This document shows, one piece after another, positions 1 through 8,050 of a DNA stretch of 55,780 nucleotides. Made by a program: the position numbers and the translations under genes. Source of the DNA: Casp-actino8 sp964563545. GTDB taxonomy: Bacteria > Actinomycetota > Acidimicrobiia > Acidimicrobiales > Ilumatobacteraceae. The notes beneath the pieces are model-generated. The model ran no database searches. It saw only the letters and a list, made by a program, of their open reading frames with translations, and was not told where the DNA came from. The first letter of the stretch is position 1. Every line of letters starts with the position of its first letter. The DNA lies in contig CAZLXB010000013.1 of the NCBI GenBank assembly GCA_964563545.1, positions 1 through 55,780 on the forward strand, in the 5' to 3' direction.

Positions 1-108
1 CCCCGGGGATCATTGCGCCGTCCGTCACGAATGTTGTAAAACTGTAATGAAACGGGCAACCTGTCAGTCCGACGGTGCTGCGAGTACGCAGAAGGGAGGC
101 CGACGAAC

Positions 109-591
109 GTGAGCAAGATCATCCTGCTGGTCGTAGGGGCCGCTTGGGCCGCCGTTCTGATCCCGCCGCTGTTGCGGGGTCGTCACGAGAACCGCCCGCA
201 CTCCTCGGTCGTCGACTTCCGTCGTCAGCTCTCGACCTTGCAACGGACCGCTCCCGCTCGGACCCCGATCCGTATGGCTCGCCCCTTGGCGCCGGCGCCG
301 AGCCGTGGCGCCATCGCCGCTCGTCACGATCACACTCGGGGCTTGTCGAGCACCCGGGGGATCAGTCGTCGTCACCTCGTTCGCCAGCGCCGTCAGAACG
401 TTCTCGTGAGCCTCGGACTTCTCACCGCCGGTTCGGCCTTCATCGCCTTCACGACCAAGAGCGACTTCTTCATCTACGTCTTCGTGCTCTCGGCGATCTC
501 GCTCACCGGCTACTGCTACAAGTTGTCGCAGATGCGCCGTTACCAGAGCGCCCCGTCGTCGTATCGCCGCGACTGGATCCGCGCCGCCTGA
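109..591 (+). CDS. Small membrane protein of unknown function
   Basis: This 160-aa protein has three hydrophobic stretches, at about residues 3-22, 97-115 and 118-138. A basic, proline- and serine-rich segment between the first and second is probably cytoplasmic. The GTG start is supported by a GGGAGG ribosome-binding site at about 94-99. I recognise no enzymatic motif. The layout, with an N-terminal helix, a basic linker and a C-terminal helical hairpin, resembles small uncharacterised actinobacterial membrane proteins. It is followed on the same strand by tRNA-Ala and a hairpin. The 108 bp upstream hold a short AT-rich patch at about 31-53 that may be promoter sequence but matches no clear consensus. 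Confidence 0.75.
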   Translation: MSKIILLVVGAAWAAVLIPPLLRGRHENRPHSSVVDFRRQLSTLQRTAPARTPIRMARPLAPAPSRGAIAARHDHTRGLSSTRGISRRHLVRQRRQNVLVSLGLLTAGSAFIAFTTKSDFFIYVFVLSAISLTGYCYKLSQMRRYQSAPSSYRRDWIRAA

Positions 592-654
592 GGCGGTCGG
601 CGGGCCCAGCGGTAGAGTTCCCTCGCTGTCGGCGGGCGACCGTCGATCACCCTC

Positions 655-727
655 GGGGGTGTAGCTCAGTTGGCAGAGCGCAACAATCGCACTGTTGAGG
701 CCAGGGGTTCAATTCCCCTCACCTCCA
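655..727 (+). tRNA. tRNA-Ala (anticodon CGC)
   Basis: All arms fold. The acceptor stem GGGGGTG pairs with CACCTCC, the D stem GCTC with GAGC around an 8-nt loop, the anticodon stem CAACA with TGTTG around loop ATCGCAC, and the T stem AGGGG with CCCCT around TTCAATT. U33 precedes anticodon CGC, which reads GCG (Ala). The only acceptor wobble is G3:U70, the known alanine identity element, and the discriminator is A, so the assignment is consistent. The terminal CCA is not encoded; CCC follows. Confidence 0.95.
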
Positions 728-738
728 CCCGAACGTGA

Positions 739-764
739 AAGAGCCGGCCGCAAGGCCGGCTCTT
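739..764 (+). terminator. Strong hairpin after tRNA-Ala
   Basis: A perfect 11-bp stem (AAGAGCCGGCC with its complement) closes on a GCAA tetraloop about 11 nt after the tRNA. It probably acts as terminator or 3' processing signal for the tRNA transcript. The TCTT after the stem is a poor U-tract. It could also insulate the convergent dioxygenase gene, which ends at 816. Confidence 0.75.
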
Positions 765-815
765 CGTTCGTGGTCCTGGATCCTCGTCCCGATTCGGTCG
801 TGATTCGGTCCCGTT

Positions 816-1730
816 TCAGCGCACGGTGAGCAAAGGGTCGTTGATCACCGAACTCTCGAAACCATCGAGGCCACGGGTGGTGCCGCCCCGGATGGTGACC
901 CGCCGCATGCGTCGTTCGGATGTGCCGTAATCATCGGTCGCGTAGTGCATGGTGGCCCGGTTGTCCCAGATCACCACGTCGCCGGCGCGCCAGCGGTGGC
1001 GAAGGACCAACTCGGGTTGCGTCGAGTGTTCGTACAGGAGTTTCAGGAGGTTCTCGCTCTCGATGCGCGAGAAGCCGACGATGTGAGTGGTGAAGCCCGG
1101 ATTCACGAACAGCGACGGACGTCCCGTCGAGGGATGGAGTCGAACCACGGGGTGCACGACGGGGGCGACTCGTTGGGCGTCGTCGAACAACTTCTGAGCG
1201 TCCTCGCGCTCGAGGGCCGAATCGAACGGTTCACCCCAATACGCGAGCGGCGAGATGCGGTGGACAGCGCGCAAGTCGTCCACGAGGCTGCGCAATCCGG
1301 GCGCGAGTGTCGCGTAGGCGTCACGGAGATTCGCCCAGAGGGTGTCGCCTCCGAACTCCGGGATCACATCGGCTACCAAGACCGATGCCGCCGGAGGAGT
1401 GGCCACGAAGGTGACATCGGTGTGCCAGCGCGCGTTCTTGCCGCCCTTGGCTCCGTCGAGTTCGAGAATCTCGGGATGGTCGGGGTGGCCAGGGACCACG
1501 GGGTGGGCCGGAGTCGGTTCACCGAGTGAGCGAGCGAGCTCCACTTGTTCGGCGTGCGACAAGAACTGGTCGCGGATCACGAGGACGAGGTGCTCCTCGA
1601 GCAGTCCGAGGAGTTGGCCAGGGGCCAGATCGGACCGAACGTCGCCGGCTGTGAGTTCAGCCCCGAACGATCCCGTGATGGGAGTGATCTTCCAGGCGGT
1701 GTGGGGGTCGGCGGTCAGGGTCACGCGCAT
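816..1730 (-). CDS. TauD/TfdA-family Fe(II)/2-oxoglutarate dioxygenase
   Basis: This 304-aa protein is the usual length for alpha-ketoglutarate-dependent taurine/sulfonate/sulfate-ester dioxygenases. The iron-binding HxD lies in WHTDVTF and the distal histidine in the MHYATDDY region, followed by arginines that would bind 2-oxoglutarate. Family members hydroxylate taurine, alkanesulfonates or alkylsulfates, releasing sulfite or sulfate. It is divergent from the sulfate-assimilation operon starting at 1808, which makes a sulfur-scavenging role likely; substrate cannot be read from sequence and TfdA-like herbicide-type activity is not excluded. An AAAGG just before the ATG is its only ribosome-binding signal. 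Confidence 0.85.
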   Translation of the reverse strand: MRVTLTADPHTAWKITPITGSFGAELTAGDVRSDLAPGQLLGLLEEHLVLVIRDQFLSHAEQVELARSLGEPTPAHPVVPGHPDHPEILELDGAKGGKNARWHTDVTFVATPPAASVLVADVIPEFGGDTLWANLRDAYATLAPGLRSLVDDLRAVHRISPLAYWGEPFDSALEREDAQKLFDDAQRVAPVVHPVVRLHPSTGRPSLFVNPGFTTHIVGFSRIESENLLKLLYEHSTQPELVLRHRWRAGDVVIWDNRATMHYATDDYGTSERRMRRVTIRGGTTRGLDGFESSVINDPLLTVR

Positions 1731-1794
1731 CCTTTCGACAGGGCGACGATAGCCGGATTTCCCTAAAAGTTGATGAGAATTGTCGGGAATTGGA

Positions 1795-1800
1795 TAGGGT
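1795..1800 (+). promoter_or_regulatory. -10 element (TAGGGT) of leaderless cys operon promoter
   Basis: TAGGGT ends 7 nt before the cysH ATG at 1808, so the transcript would begin at or next to the start codon. A TTGATG at 1770-1775 could be the -35 box, with a 19-bp spacer. There is no Shine-Dalgarno sequence. TTCCC at about 1758-1762 and GGGAA at about 1785-1789 form an inverted pair that could be an operator. Confidence 0.65.
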
Positions 1801-1807
1801 CGGGTCC

Positions 1808-2476
1808 ATGTCCACCGTCGCCGCAGATCTGCCTTCTCATCTGGACGAACGTGATGCCGCTGGTGTCATCGCCTGGGCGGCCGGTGAGTTCGGCGACGGT
1901 CTGGTGTTCACCGCATCGTTCGAGGATCCGGTGCTGGTGCACCTCGTGGCGGTCCATGCCCCCTCGACGCCGATCGTGCTTCTCGACACGCAGTACCTCT
2001 TCGCCGAGACGATCTGGTTCGCCCAGAAGCTGCAGGCGACGCTCGGATTCGACCTGCAGGTCGTCCGACCGCTCGATGACGTTCGTCCCGACGATCAATG
2101 GACGACCGACGTCGAGGCGTGCTGCCACCGTCGCAAGGTCGAACCTTTGCAGCGGGCGTTGTCCGGCAAGGCGGCATGGATCACCGGTATCCGTCGGGTC
2201 GATGGCCCGACGCGCGCCGACGCGCCGGTGGTCTCCTTCGACGCCGCACGAGACATCGTCAAGATCAATCCGCTCGCCGCCTGGACCGACGCCGACATGG
2301 CGTCGTACGTCATCGAGAACGAACTGCCGGTGAATCCGTTGACCGAGCGGGGCTATCCATCGATCGGTTGCTGGCCGTGCACGCGTCCGGTGGCACCCGG
2401 AGAAGACAAGCGCGCCGGTCGGTGGTCGGGTCAGGCCAAGACCGAATGCGGTCTGCACGTGGGAGTGAAGTCATGA
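1808..2476 (+). CDS. cysH: Adenylyl-sulfate (APS/PAPS) reductase, Fe-S type
   Basis: This 222-aa CysH-family reductase reduces APS (or PAPS) to sulfite with electrons from thioredoxin. The N-terminal half is a PP-loop nucleotide-binding fold. Cysteine pairs C105-C106 and C188-x2-C191 are the four ligands of the 4Fe-4S cluster that marks the APS-using class, and the C-terminal ECGLH motif carries the catalytic C214. The absence of a CysC APS-kinase domain or gene nearby also favours APS as substrate, by inference. It is the first gene of the operon. I chose ATG 1808 rather than an in-frame ATG at 1790 because a -10 box ends exactly 7 nt upstream. Its stop overlaps the cysD start (ATGA). Confidence 0.93.
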   Translation: MSTVAADLPSHLDERDAAGVIAWAAGEFGDGLVFTASFEDPVLVHLVAVHAPSTPIVLLDTQYLFAETIWFAQKLQATLGFDLQVVRPLDDVRPDDQWTTDVEACCHRRKVEPLQRALSGKAAWITGIRRVDGPTRADAPVVSFDAARDIVKINPLAAWTDADMASYVIENELPVNPLTERGYPSIGCWPCTRPVAPGEDKRAGRWSGQAKTECGLHVGVKS

Positions 2477-3381
2477 GCAATCTCGTCGAAGCAGGTGTGC
2501 GACAACTCGAGGACGAAGCGGTCGAAATCATCCGCGAGGTGACCGCGGAGTGCCAATCGCCGGTTCTGCTCTTCTCGGGCGGCAAGGATTCGGCGGTCCT
2601 GTTGCACCTCGCCGCCAAGGCGTTCCGTCCCGCGAACCTTCCGTTCCCCGTGATGCACGTCGACACCGGACACAACTTCGCCGAGGTCATCGAGTACCGG
2701 GACTGCATGGTCGACCACTACGGGGTCCGCCTCGTCGTGGCGAGCGTGCAAGCGTCGATCGACTCCGGCCGCGTGGTCGAAGACAGCGGACCGCGCGCGA
2801 GTCGTAATCGTCTCCAGTCAGTGACCCTGCTCGACGCCATCGCCGAGCACAAGTTCGACGCCGCCTTCGGAGGTGGGCGTCGCGACGAGGACAAGGCGCG
2901 TGCCAAGGAACGCATCCTGTCGTTCCGTGACCGATTCGGTCAGTGGGAGCCACGCGCCCAGCGCCCCGAGCCCTGGAACGTTCTGAACGCTCGGATCAAA
3001 TCGGGTGAACACCTGCGCGCATTCCCGCTCTCGAACTGGACCGAGCTCGACATCTGGCGTTACATCGAGACCGAAGAGATCGCTCTGCCGAGCATTTACT
3101 TCTCGCATCGTCGTGTGGTCATCGAACGCGATGGCATGCTCCTGGCCGTTGGCGGTCCGGTGGTCCCGGAACCGGGGGAGACCCCGCGCGAGGAGATCGT
3201 CCGCTATCGCACGGTCGGCGATGCGAGTTGCACGGGAGCCGTTCGCTCGACCGCACTCGACGTGCGGGCCGTGATCGCCGAGGTGGCGGCGGCCCGGATC
3301 ACCGAGCGGGGGGCCACGCGCGCCGACGACAACTTCTCCGACTCGGCGATGGAAGACCGCAAGCGCGAGGGCTACTTCTGA
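2473..3381 (+). CDS. cysD: Sulfate adenylyltransferase subunit 2 (ATP sulfurylase small subunit)
   Basis: CysD catalyses adenylation of sulfate to APS together with the GTPase CysN. The 302-aa length fits the family. The PP-loop SGGKDS sits at residues 35-40, followed by HVDTGHNF and the FGGGRRDEDKARAKER region typical of CysD. The C-terminus ends in the usual RKREGYF. The ATG start overlaps the cysH stop by 4 bp and its TGA shares one base with the cysN ATG, so translation is probably coupled across the operon. A longer open frame extends upstream inside cysH but has no start signal. Confidence 0.95.
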   Translation: MSNLVEAGVRQLEDEAVEIIREVTAECQSPVLLFSGGKDSAVLLHLAAKAFRPANLPFPVMHVDTGHNFAEVIEYRDCMVDHYGVRLVVASVQASIDSGRVVEDSGPRASRNRLQSVTLLDAIAEHKFDAAFGGGRRDEDKARAKERILSFRDRFGQWEPRAQRPEPWNVLNARIKSGEHLRAFPLSNWTELDIWRYIETEEIALPSIYFSHRRVVIERDGMLLAVGGPVVPEPGETPREEIVRYRTVGDASCTGAVRSTALDVRAVIAEVAAARITERGATRADDNFSDSAMEDRKREGYF

Positions 3382-4634
3382 TGGTTCTGCGCATCGCGAC
3401 CGCCGGTTCGGTGGACGACGGCAAGTCGACCCTGATCGGTCGTCTGTTGCACGACACCAAGACGGTGTTCGAGGATCAGCTCTCGGCCGTCGCGCGGGCG
3501 AGCCGCCGTTACGGCGACGGTTCGGTCAATCTCGCTCTCCTGACCGACGGCCTTCGCGCCGAACGCGAACAGGGGATCACGATCGACGTCGCCTATCGCT
3601 ATTTCGCCACGCCACGCCGTTCCTTCGTGGTGGCCGACACGCCCGGTCATGCCCAGTACACGCGCAACATGGTCACGGGCGCCTCGGTCTCCGATGTGGC
3701 GATCGTCCTCGTGGACGCCCGCAATGGTCTGACCGAGCAGACACGACGGCACCTTTTCGTCGCCTCACTGCTCGGGGCGCAGCGAGTGGTGTTGGCCGTG
3801 AACAAGATGGACCTCGTCGACTTCGACCGCGCGGTCTACGAATCGGTGGTGTCGCAGGTTCGCTCGCACGTGGCGGTCCTACCGGAAGCCATCGACCTCG
3901 TCGCCATCCCGATCTCGGCCCTGCACGGTGACAACGTGGTCGAGACCAGTGATCGTCTGTCGTGGTACGACGGCCCGTCACTCCTCGATCTGCTCGAGAC
4001 GATCGACATCGCCGAGGAGTCAGGGACGGGCGCCCGCCTCGCGGTGCAGTGGGTGATCCGGCCTCACGGACGCGACCACCACGACTATCGCGGCTTCGCC
4101 GGACGTTTGACCGGGGGATCACTCGCCGTGGGTGAAGAGATCGTGGTTCTGCCGTCGGGCCGTCGGAGCCGCGTCGCCGGTATCGATCGCGGCGGCGAAC
4201 CGAGTGACTTCGCGGTCGCCGGCGAGTCGGTGAGCATCCAACTCGTCGACGACCTCGACGTGGGTCGGGGTGACGTGATCGTCGCCGCCTCCGCCGATCG
4301 GCTACCCATCGTCGCCGACGAGGTGACGGCCGACGTTGCGTGGATGATCGAACGCCCACTCGAAGTGGGTTCACGATGGGCGATCAAACATCGGACGCGG
4401 TCGGCGCGCGCCATCGTGACCGGCATCGACTTCCGGTACGACGTGGCGAGTGCGCAGAGGCAGCCGTCCGAACGACTCGTGCTCAACGATCTCGGTCGGA
4501 TCCGACTGGCCACGACGGTGCCGCTCGTGTTCGATCCCTATCACGATCATCGTCCGGGTGGTGCTTCGGTTCTCATCGATGAAGCCACCGGCATGACGGC
4601 GGCGGCGTTGATGCTTCGCGAGGTCGAGGCGTGA
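3381..4634 (+). CDS. cysN: Sulfate adenylyltransferase subunit 1 (GTPase subunit)
   Basis: CysN is an EF-Tu-like GTPase that drives APS synthesis by CysD. GTP-binding motifs are clear: P-loop GSVDDGKST at residues 9-17, switch I around GITIDV, DTPGH at 86-90 and NKMD at 141-144. Beta-barrel domains follow. The protein is 417 aa and stops where stand-alone CysN ends, so there is no fused CysC APS kinase as found in mycobacterial CysNC. This agrees with direct APS reduction by the Fe-S type CysH. The start is TGATG-overlapped with cysD and the end overlaps the next gene (GTGA). Confidence 0.95.
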   Translation: MVLRIATAGSVDDGKSTLIGRLLHDTKTVFEDQLSAVARASRRYGDGSVNLALLTDGLRAEREQGITIDVAYRYFATPRRSFVVADTPGHAQYTRNMVTGASVSDVAIVLVDARNGLTEQTRRHLFVASLLGAQRVVLAVNKMDLVDFDRAVYESVVSQVRSHVAVLPEAIDLVAIPISALHGDNVVETSDRLSWYDGPSLLDLLETIDIAEESGTGARLAVQWVIRPHGRDHHDYRGFAGRLTGGSLAVGEEIVVLPSGRRSRVAGIDRGGEPSDFAVAGESVSIQLVDDLDVGRGDVIVAASADRLPIVADEVTADVAWMIERPLEVGSRWAIKHRTRSARAIVTGIDFRYDVASAQRQPSERLVLNDLGRIRLATTVPLVFDPYHDHRPGGASVLIDEATGMTAAALMLREVEA

Positions 4635-5224
4635 GCGCGCACTTCCCGGTCAATCTCGTTCTGCGCGACCGACCTTGTCTGGTGGTCGGCGCCGGTCGCA
4701 TCGCCCTGCGCAAGACCGAACAACTCCTCGTCGCCGGCGCTGCGGTCACCGTGGTGGCGCCCGAAGTGGTGGAAGGTTTCGCCGATCTGCCGGTGCGAGT
4801 CCTGCGCCGCCCGTTCGCGATCGCCGATCTCGACGGTCAGAGGTTGGTCATCACAGCCACCGGAGACCGAGTGATCGACCAGGAGATCTTCGACGAATGC
4901 GAACGGCGCGGTATCTGGGTCAATTCGGCCGATGATCCCGAACGTTGTTCTTTCACGTTGCCGGCCACGATTCGCCGGGGTGATCTCCTCGTGACCTTCT
5001 CGACCGCCGGATCGAGTCCGGCACTCTCCTCGTGGTTGCGACGCCGATTCGAGGATCTGATCGGTGCCGCGTTCGCCGACGTCGTGGCCGACCTGGCCGC
5101 CGAACGCGAGCGAGTGCACTCCCGCGGCGAGAGCACGGAGGACATCGACTGGGAGCCGCTGATCGACGAGGTCCTGGTCCGTCATGGCGTGTCGATCCCC
5201 GAGATCGCCGAGGTCGCGTCGTGA
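4631..5224 (+). CDS. Precorrin-2 dehydrogenase / sirohydrochlorin ferrochelatase (Met8/CysG-N type)
   Basis: This 197-aa protein matches the N-terminal part of CysG. It oxidises precorrin-2 with NAD and may insert iron to make siroheme for the downstream sulfite reductase. The Rossmann glycine motif VVGAGRIALRK lies at residues 18-28, and the NSADDPERCSF segment is the family signature that carries the catalytic aspartate. The SAM-dependent methyltransferase half of CysG is here a separate gene immediately downstream, which overlaps it by 4 bp (GTGA). The GTG start overlaps cysN in the same way. Confidence 0.9.
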   Translation: MSAHFPVNLVLRDRPCLVVGAGRIALRKTEQLLVAGAAVTVVAPEVVEGFADLPVRVLRRPFAIADLDGQRLVITATGDRVIDQEIFDECERRGIWVNSADDPERCSFTLPATIRRGDLLVTFSTAGSSPALSSWLRRRFEDLIGAAFADVVADLAAERERVHSRGESTEDIDWEPLIDEVLVRHGVSIPEIAEVAS

Positions 5225-5967
5225 CCGTCCATCTCGTGGGGGCCGGGCCGGGCGATCCCGAACTGCTGACGGTGCGCGCTGCCCGTCTGATCGCCGAGGC
5301 CGATGTGATCGTGCACGACTGGCTGGCCGACGAGGCGATCCTCCATCTCGCGCGTCCGGACGCCGAACTCATCGACGTCGGCAAGCGCCCGGGTCGTCCG
5401 ACGCCGCAAGAGATGATCAACGCGTTGTTGGTGCATCTCGGATCGCAGGGGCTGAACGTCGTGCGACTCAAAGGTGGCGATCCGTACGTGTTCGGTCGCG
5501 GTGGCGAGGAGGCCGATGCGTTGAAGTCGGCCGACATCGCTTTCGACGTCGTCCCCGGGGTCACCTCCGCGATCGGTGTTCCGGCCGCCGCTGGCGTGCC
5601 GGTGACGCATCGCGGGGTGTCGGTGGGTTTCACCGTCGTGACCGGACATCGTGAAAAGGGTGGGGCGAGTTCGATCAACTGGGAAGCCCTGGCTGCGGTC
5701 GGCGGAACCATCGTGATCCTCATGGGTGTGGCCGAACGCGAGGTGATCGCCCGCCGCCTCATGGACGGCGGCCTCGACGGGGCGACCCCGGTGGCCGCGG
5801 TGCGTTTCGGCACGCGTCCCGAGCAGAGCACGGTGCGCACCACACTCGCCGAGCTCGGTACGACGCAACTGGAGTCGCCGTGCACGATCGTGATCGGAGC
5901 CGTGGCCGCGTTCGATTTCACGCCGACGGCCGGAACCTCGACCTGGGCGCGGCCGGTGAAGTCATGA
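5221..5967 (+). CDS. cobA: Uroporphyrinogen-III C-methyltransferase (SUMT)
   Basis: SUMT methylates uroporphyrinogen III twice to precorrin-2, the first committed step to siroheme. The protein is 248 aa. It has the N-terminal VGAGPGDPELLTVRA signature, the GGDPYVFGRGGEE motif and the VVPGVTSAIGVPA segment that binds SAM. It lacks a uroporphyrinogen synthase fusion. The GTG start overlaps the previous stop and its TGA overlaps the next ATG, so it sits in the middle of the coupled operon and probably supplies siroheme for the sulfite reductase, though it could also feed cobalamin synthesis. Confidence 0.93.
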   Translation: MTVHLVGAGPGDPELLTVRAARLIAEADVIVHDWLADEAILHLARPDAELIDVGKRPGRPTPQEMINALLVHLGSQGLNVVRLKGGDPYVFGRGGEEADALKSADIAFDVVPGVTSAIGVPAAAGVPVTHRGVSVGFTVVTGHREKGGASSINWEALAAVGGTIVILMGVAEREVIARRLMDGGLDGATPVAAVRFGTRPEQSTVRTTLAELGTTQLESPCTIVIGAVAAFDFTPTAGTSTWARPVKS

Positions 5968-6221
5968 GACGATCGATCGACGACCAACCGATCACCACCG
6001 ACATGCTGCCGCCGGGGGCCGACGACGCGACGCCGATCTCGTGGGCCATCGCGTTGTGCGATGACTACGACGATGCCGAACCCCGCGTGGTGCTGACCGT
6101 CGAGGATCTCGGCCGACCGGGCACCGGCTTGGTGGCCCACCTGTCGGCAGAAGGCGCGCGCCGACTTCGTGGAGCGATCCACGACGCACTTCGTGAAGCA
6201 GGAGAAGACGTCGGCCGTTGA
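5964..6221 (+). CDS. Unknown 85-aa protein in the sulfur operon
   Basis: I do not recognise this protein. It is acidic (DDATPIS, LCDDYDDAEPR) in its first half and ends in a predicted amphipathic helix rich in Ala, Arg and Glu (SAEGARRLRGAIHDALREA). There is no signal peptide, membrane segment or metal motif, and a single cysteine near residue 32. Its ATG overlaps the cobA stop (ATGA) and it ends 16 bp before the sulfite reductase ATG, so it is translated within the operon. A structural or regulatory accessory to siroheme or sulfite-reductase assembly is possible, but this rests only on position. Confidence 0.7.
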   Translation: MRRSIDDQPITTDMLPPGADDATPISWAIALCDDYDDAEPRVVLTVEDLGRPGTGLVAHLSAEGARRLRGAIHDALREAGEDVGR

Positions 6222-6237
6222 GCCGAGGAGGATTCAG

Positions 6238-8025
6238 ATGACCATCGCACCCGCACCCCAACCCCGCGACCTCGACGCCGAGCAGTTACGTGACATCGAG
6301 CGTTTCGAGCAGGCCATCGACCAATACCTGCGCGGTGAGATCTCCGAGGACGTCTTCCGAGTGATGCGTCTCAACAATGGCATCTACGGTCAGCGCCAAG
6401 GTGGGACCAATCAGATGGTCCGCATCAAATTGCCGGCCGGCACGATCACCCCCGAACAACTCGATCTGATGGCTGAGTTGGCCGTCGAGTTCTCGCGTGG
6501 TTGGGGCCACATCACGACCCGTCAGAACATCCAGTTCCATTTCGTCGAGTTGCGGCGCATTCCCGACCTCCTTCGGCGTCTCGCCGCCGTAGGTCTGACG
6601 TCGCGGGAGGCGTGCGGCGACACGGTGCGAAACGTGATGGCGTGCCATTTGGCCGGTGCCTGCCCCTACGAGAAGCTCGACGTCACGCCGTGGGCCGAGG
6701 CCGTGTACCGGCATTTCGTACGCAATCCACTGGGTCAGCGTCTGCCGCGCAAGTTCAAGGTGAATTTCTCGGGCTGTTCCACCGATTGCGGTCAGGCCAT
6801 GTTCAACGACGTGGGCGTGGTGGCGGCGACGCGTCCGCGCGACGACGGATCGGTCGAGTCGGGTTTTCGTGTCTACATCGCCGGTGGTCTCGGTGCGACG
6901 CCGCATCCGGCCCTCGCGCTCGAGGAGTTCACGACCCGCGAAGACCTTCTGCCGACGATCGAGGCCGTTCTCCGCGTGTTCGACCAGACCGGTAATCGCG
7001 ACAACAAGCTGCGGGCCCGTCTCAAGTGGGTCGTCGACCAGCTCGGCATCGACGAGGTACGTCGTCGGGTCATCAAGATCCGTCACACGTTGCCCGCATC
7101 GTCGAGTTGGCCCGGGGGGATTCCGCCCGAGGTCACGGCGGTCGGTGACGAGCCGGCGGGTCGGGCGGCGTCGGGAGAGGTCACCGAGGTCGGCCAAGGT
7201 GTACGCGTCGAATTGAAGTCGAGCGATCCGTACAAGCGTTGGGAACAGGCGAGCGTGATCAGGGGAGTGGCCAAGGGATCGGTATCGGCGGTGGCCTACG
7301 CCGCTCTCGGCGACATCACTGCCGATCAGTTCCGCGCCCTCGCCGCCATTCAGCGCGCGCTCGGCGCCGATGTTCGTCTCTCGAACCGCCAGAATGTGGT
7401 CTTCCGCAATCTTCGCGAGGACCAGTTGCGCGACTTGTACGACGCGCTCGATGCCATCGGAATGGCTCGCCCCGGTGCCGAACTCGCGCGCGACGTCGTG
7501 GCGTGTCCGGGCGCGGACACGTGCAACATCGCGGTGACGCAGTCGCGCGGACTCGCCAAGGCGATCGGCGAGCGCCTCGAGGAAGAAGGTCTCGCCGAGG
7601 TCGGGGGAGTGCGAGTGAACATCTCCGGCTGCACGAACAGTTGCGGCCAGCATCACGCCGCCGACATCGGTCTCTTCGGAGCCGAACGTCGTGCGCACGG
7701 TCGTTCGCTACCCGGTTACCAGCTCCTTCTCGGTGGCTATGTCGGTGAGGAGCAGATCCACTTCGGGCAAAAGGCCCTGCGTCTTCCGGCGCGCACGGCA
7801 CCCGAGGGTGTGGCCCGAGTGGTGCGCCGCTTCGCCGAGGAGCGACTCGCCGGTGAACCGTTCGCCGACTGGCTGAAGCGCATCGGCGGACCGACCAAGG
7901 TCGCCGACGGGCTGCGCGATCTCGACGACGTGCCGACTCCCGACGAGCATCCGGAGTACTTCACCGATTACGACGAGACCGGTCCGTTCGTGGCCCAGAT
8001 CGCCGAGTCGGAGTGCGCCACCTGA
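6238..8025 (+). CDS. sir: Ferredoxin-type sulfite (nitrite) reductase with duplicated cluster motifs
   Basis: This 595-aa member of the siroheme/4Fe-4S nitrite/sulfite reductase family would reduce sulfite to sulfide with ferredoxin. It has two homologous halves. Substrate-pocket segments TRQNIQFHF and NRQNVVF mark each half. The C-terminal half has the expected ligands C423, C429, C465 and C469 (CX5C plus CX3C). The N-terminal half also has C136, C142, C180 and C184 in the same arrangement, which most assimilatory enzymes lack there. Position after CysH, CysDN and siroheme genes favours sulfite over nitrite. The ATG has a GAGGA ribosome-binding site at 6225-6232; longer upstream frames have no start signal. 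Confidence 0.92.
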   Translation: MTIAPAPQPRDLDAEQLRDIERFEQAIDQYLRGEISEDVFRVMRLNNGIYGQRQGGTNQMVRIKLPAGTITPEQLDLMAELAVEFSRGWGHITTRQNIQFHFVELRRIPDLLRRLAAVGLTSREACGDTVRNVMACHLAGACPYEKLDVTPWAEAVYRHFVRNPLGQRLPRKFKVNFSGCSTDCGQAMFNDVGVVAATRPRDDGSVESGFRVYIAGGLGATPHPALALEEFTTREDLLPTIEAVLRVFDQTGNRDNKLRARLKWVVDQLGIDEVRRRVIKIRHTLPASSSWPGGIPPEVTAVGDEPAGRAASGEVTEVGQGVRVELKSSDPYKRWEQASVIRGVAKGSVSAVAYAALGDITADQFRALAAIQRALGADVRLSNRQNVVFRNLREDQLRDLYDALDAIGMARPGAELARDVVACPGADTCNIAVTQSRGLAKAIGERLEEEGLAEVGGVRVNISGCTNSCGQHHAADIGLFGAERRAHGRSLPGYQLLLGGYVGEEQIHFGQKALRLPARTAPEGVARVVRRFAEERLAGEPFADWLKRIGGPTKVADGLRDLDDVPTPDEHPEYFTDYDETGPFVAQIAESECAT

Positions 8026-8037
8026 TCGGGCCCTGAT

Positions 8038-8043
8038 TAGGGT
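8038..8043 (+). promoter_or_regulatory. -10 element (TAGGGT), leaderless promoter
   Basis: TAGGGT ends exactly 7 nt before the ATG at 8051, the same geometry as the cys operon promoter. It lies in the 25-bp gap after the sulfite reductase stop, so the CoA-transferase has its own promoter rather than being the last operon gene. Confidence 0.6.
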
Positions 8044-8050
8044 CGACGAC

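Noticed and set aside
655..727. Reading the tRNA as tRNA-Asn from the CTGTTGA sequence
   Set aside because: That choice leaves no anticodon stem. CAACA/TGTTG pairs perfectly around a loop with U33 and CGC, and G3:U70 marks alanine.
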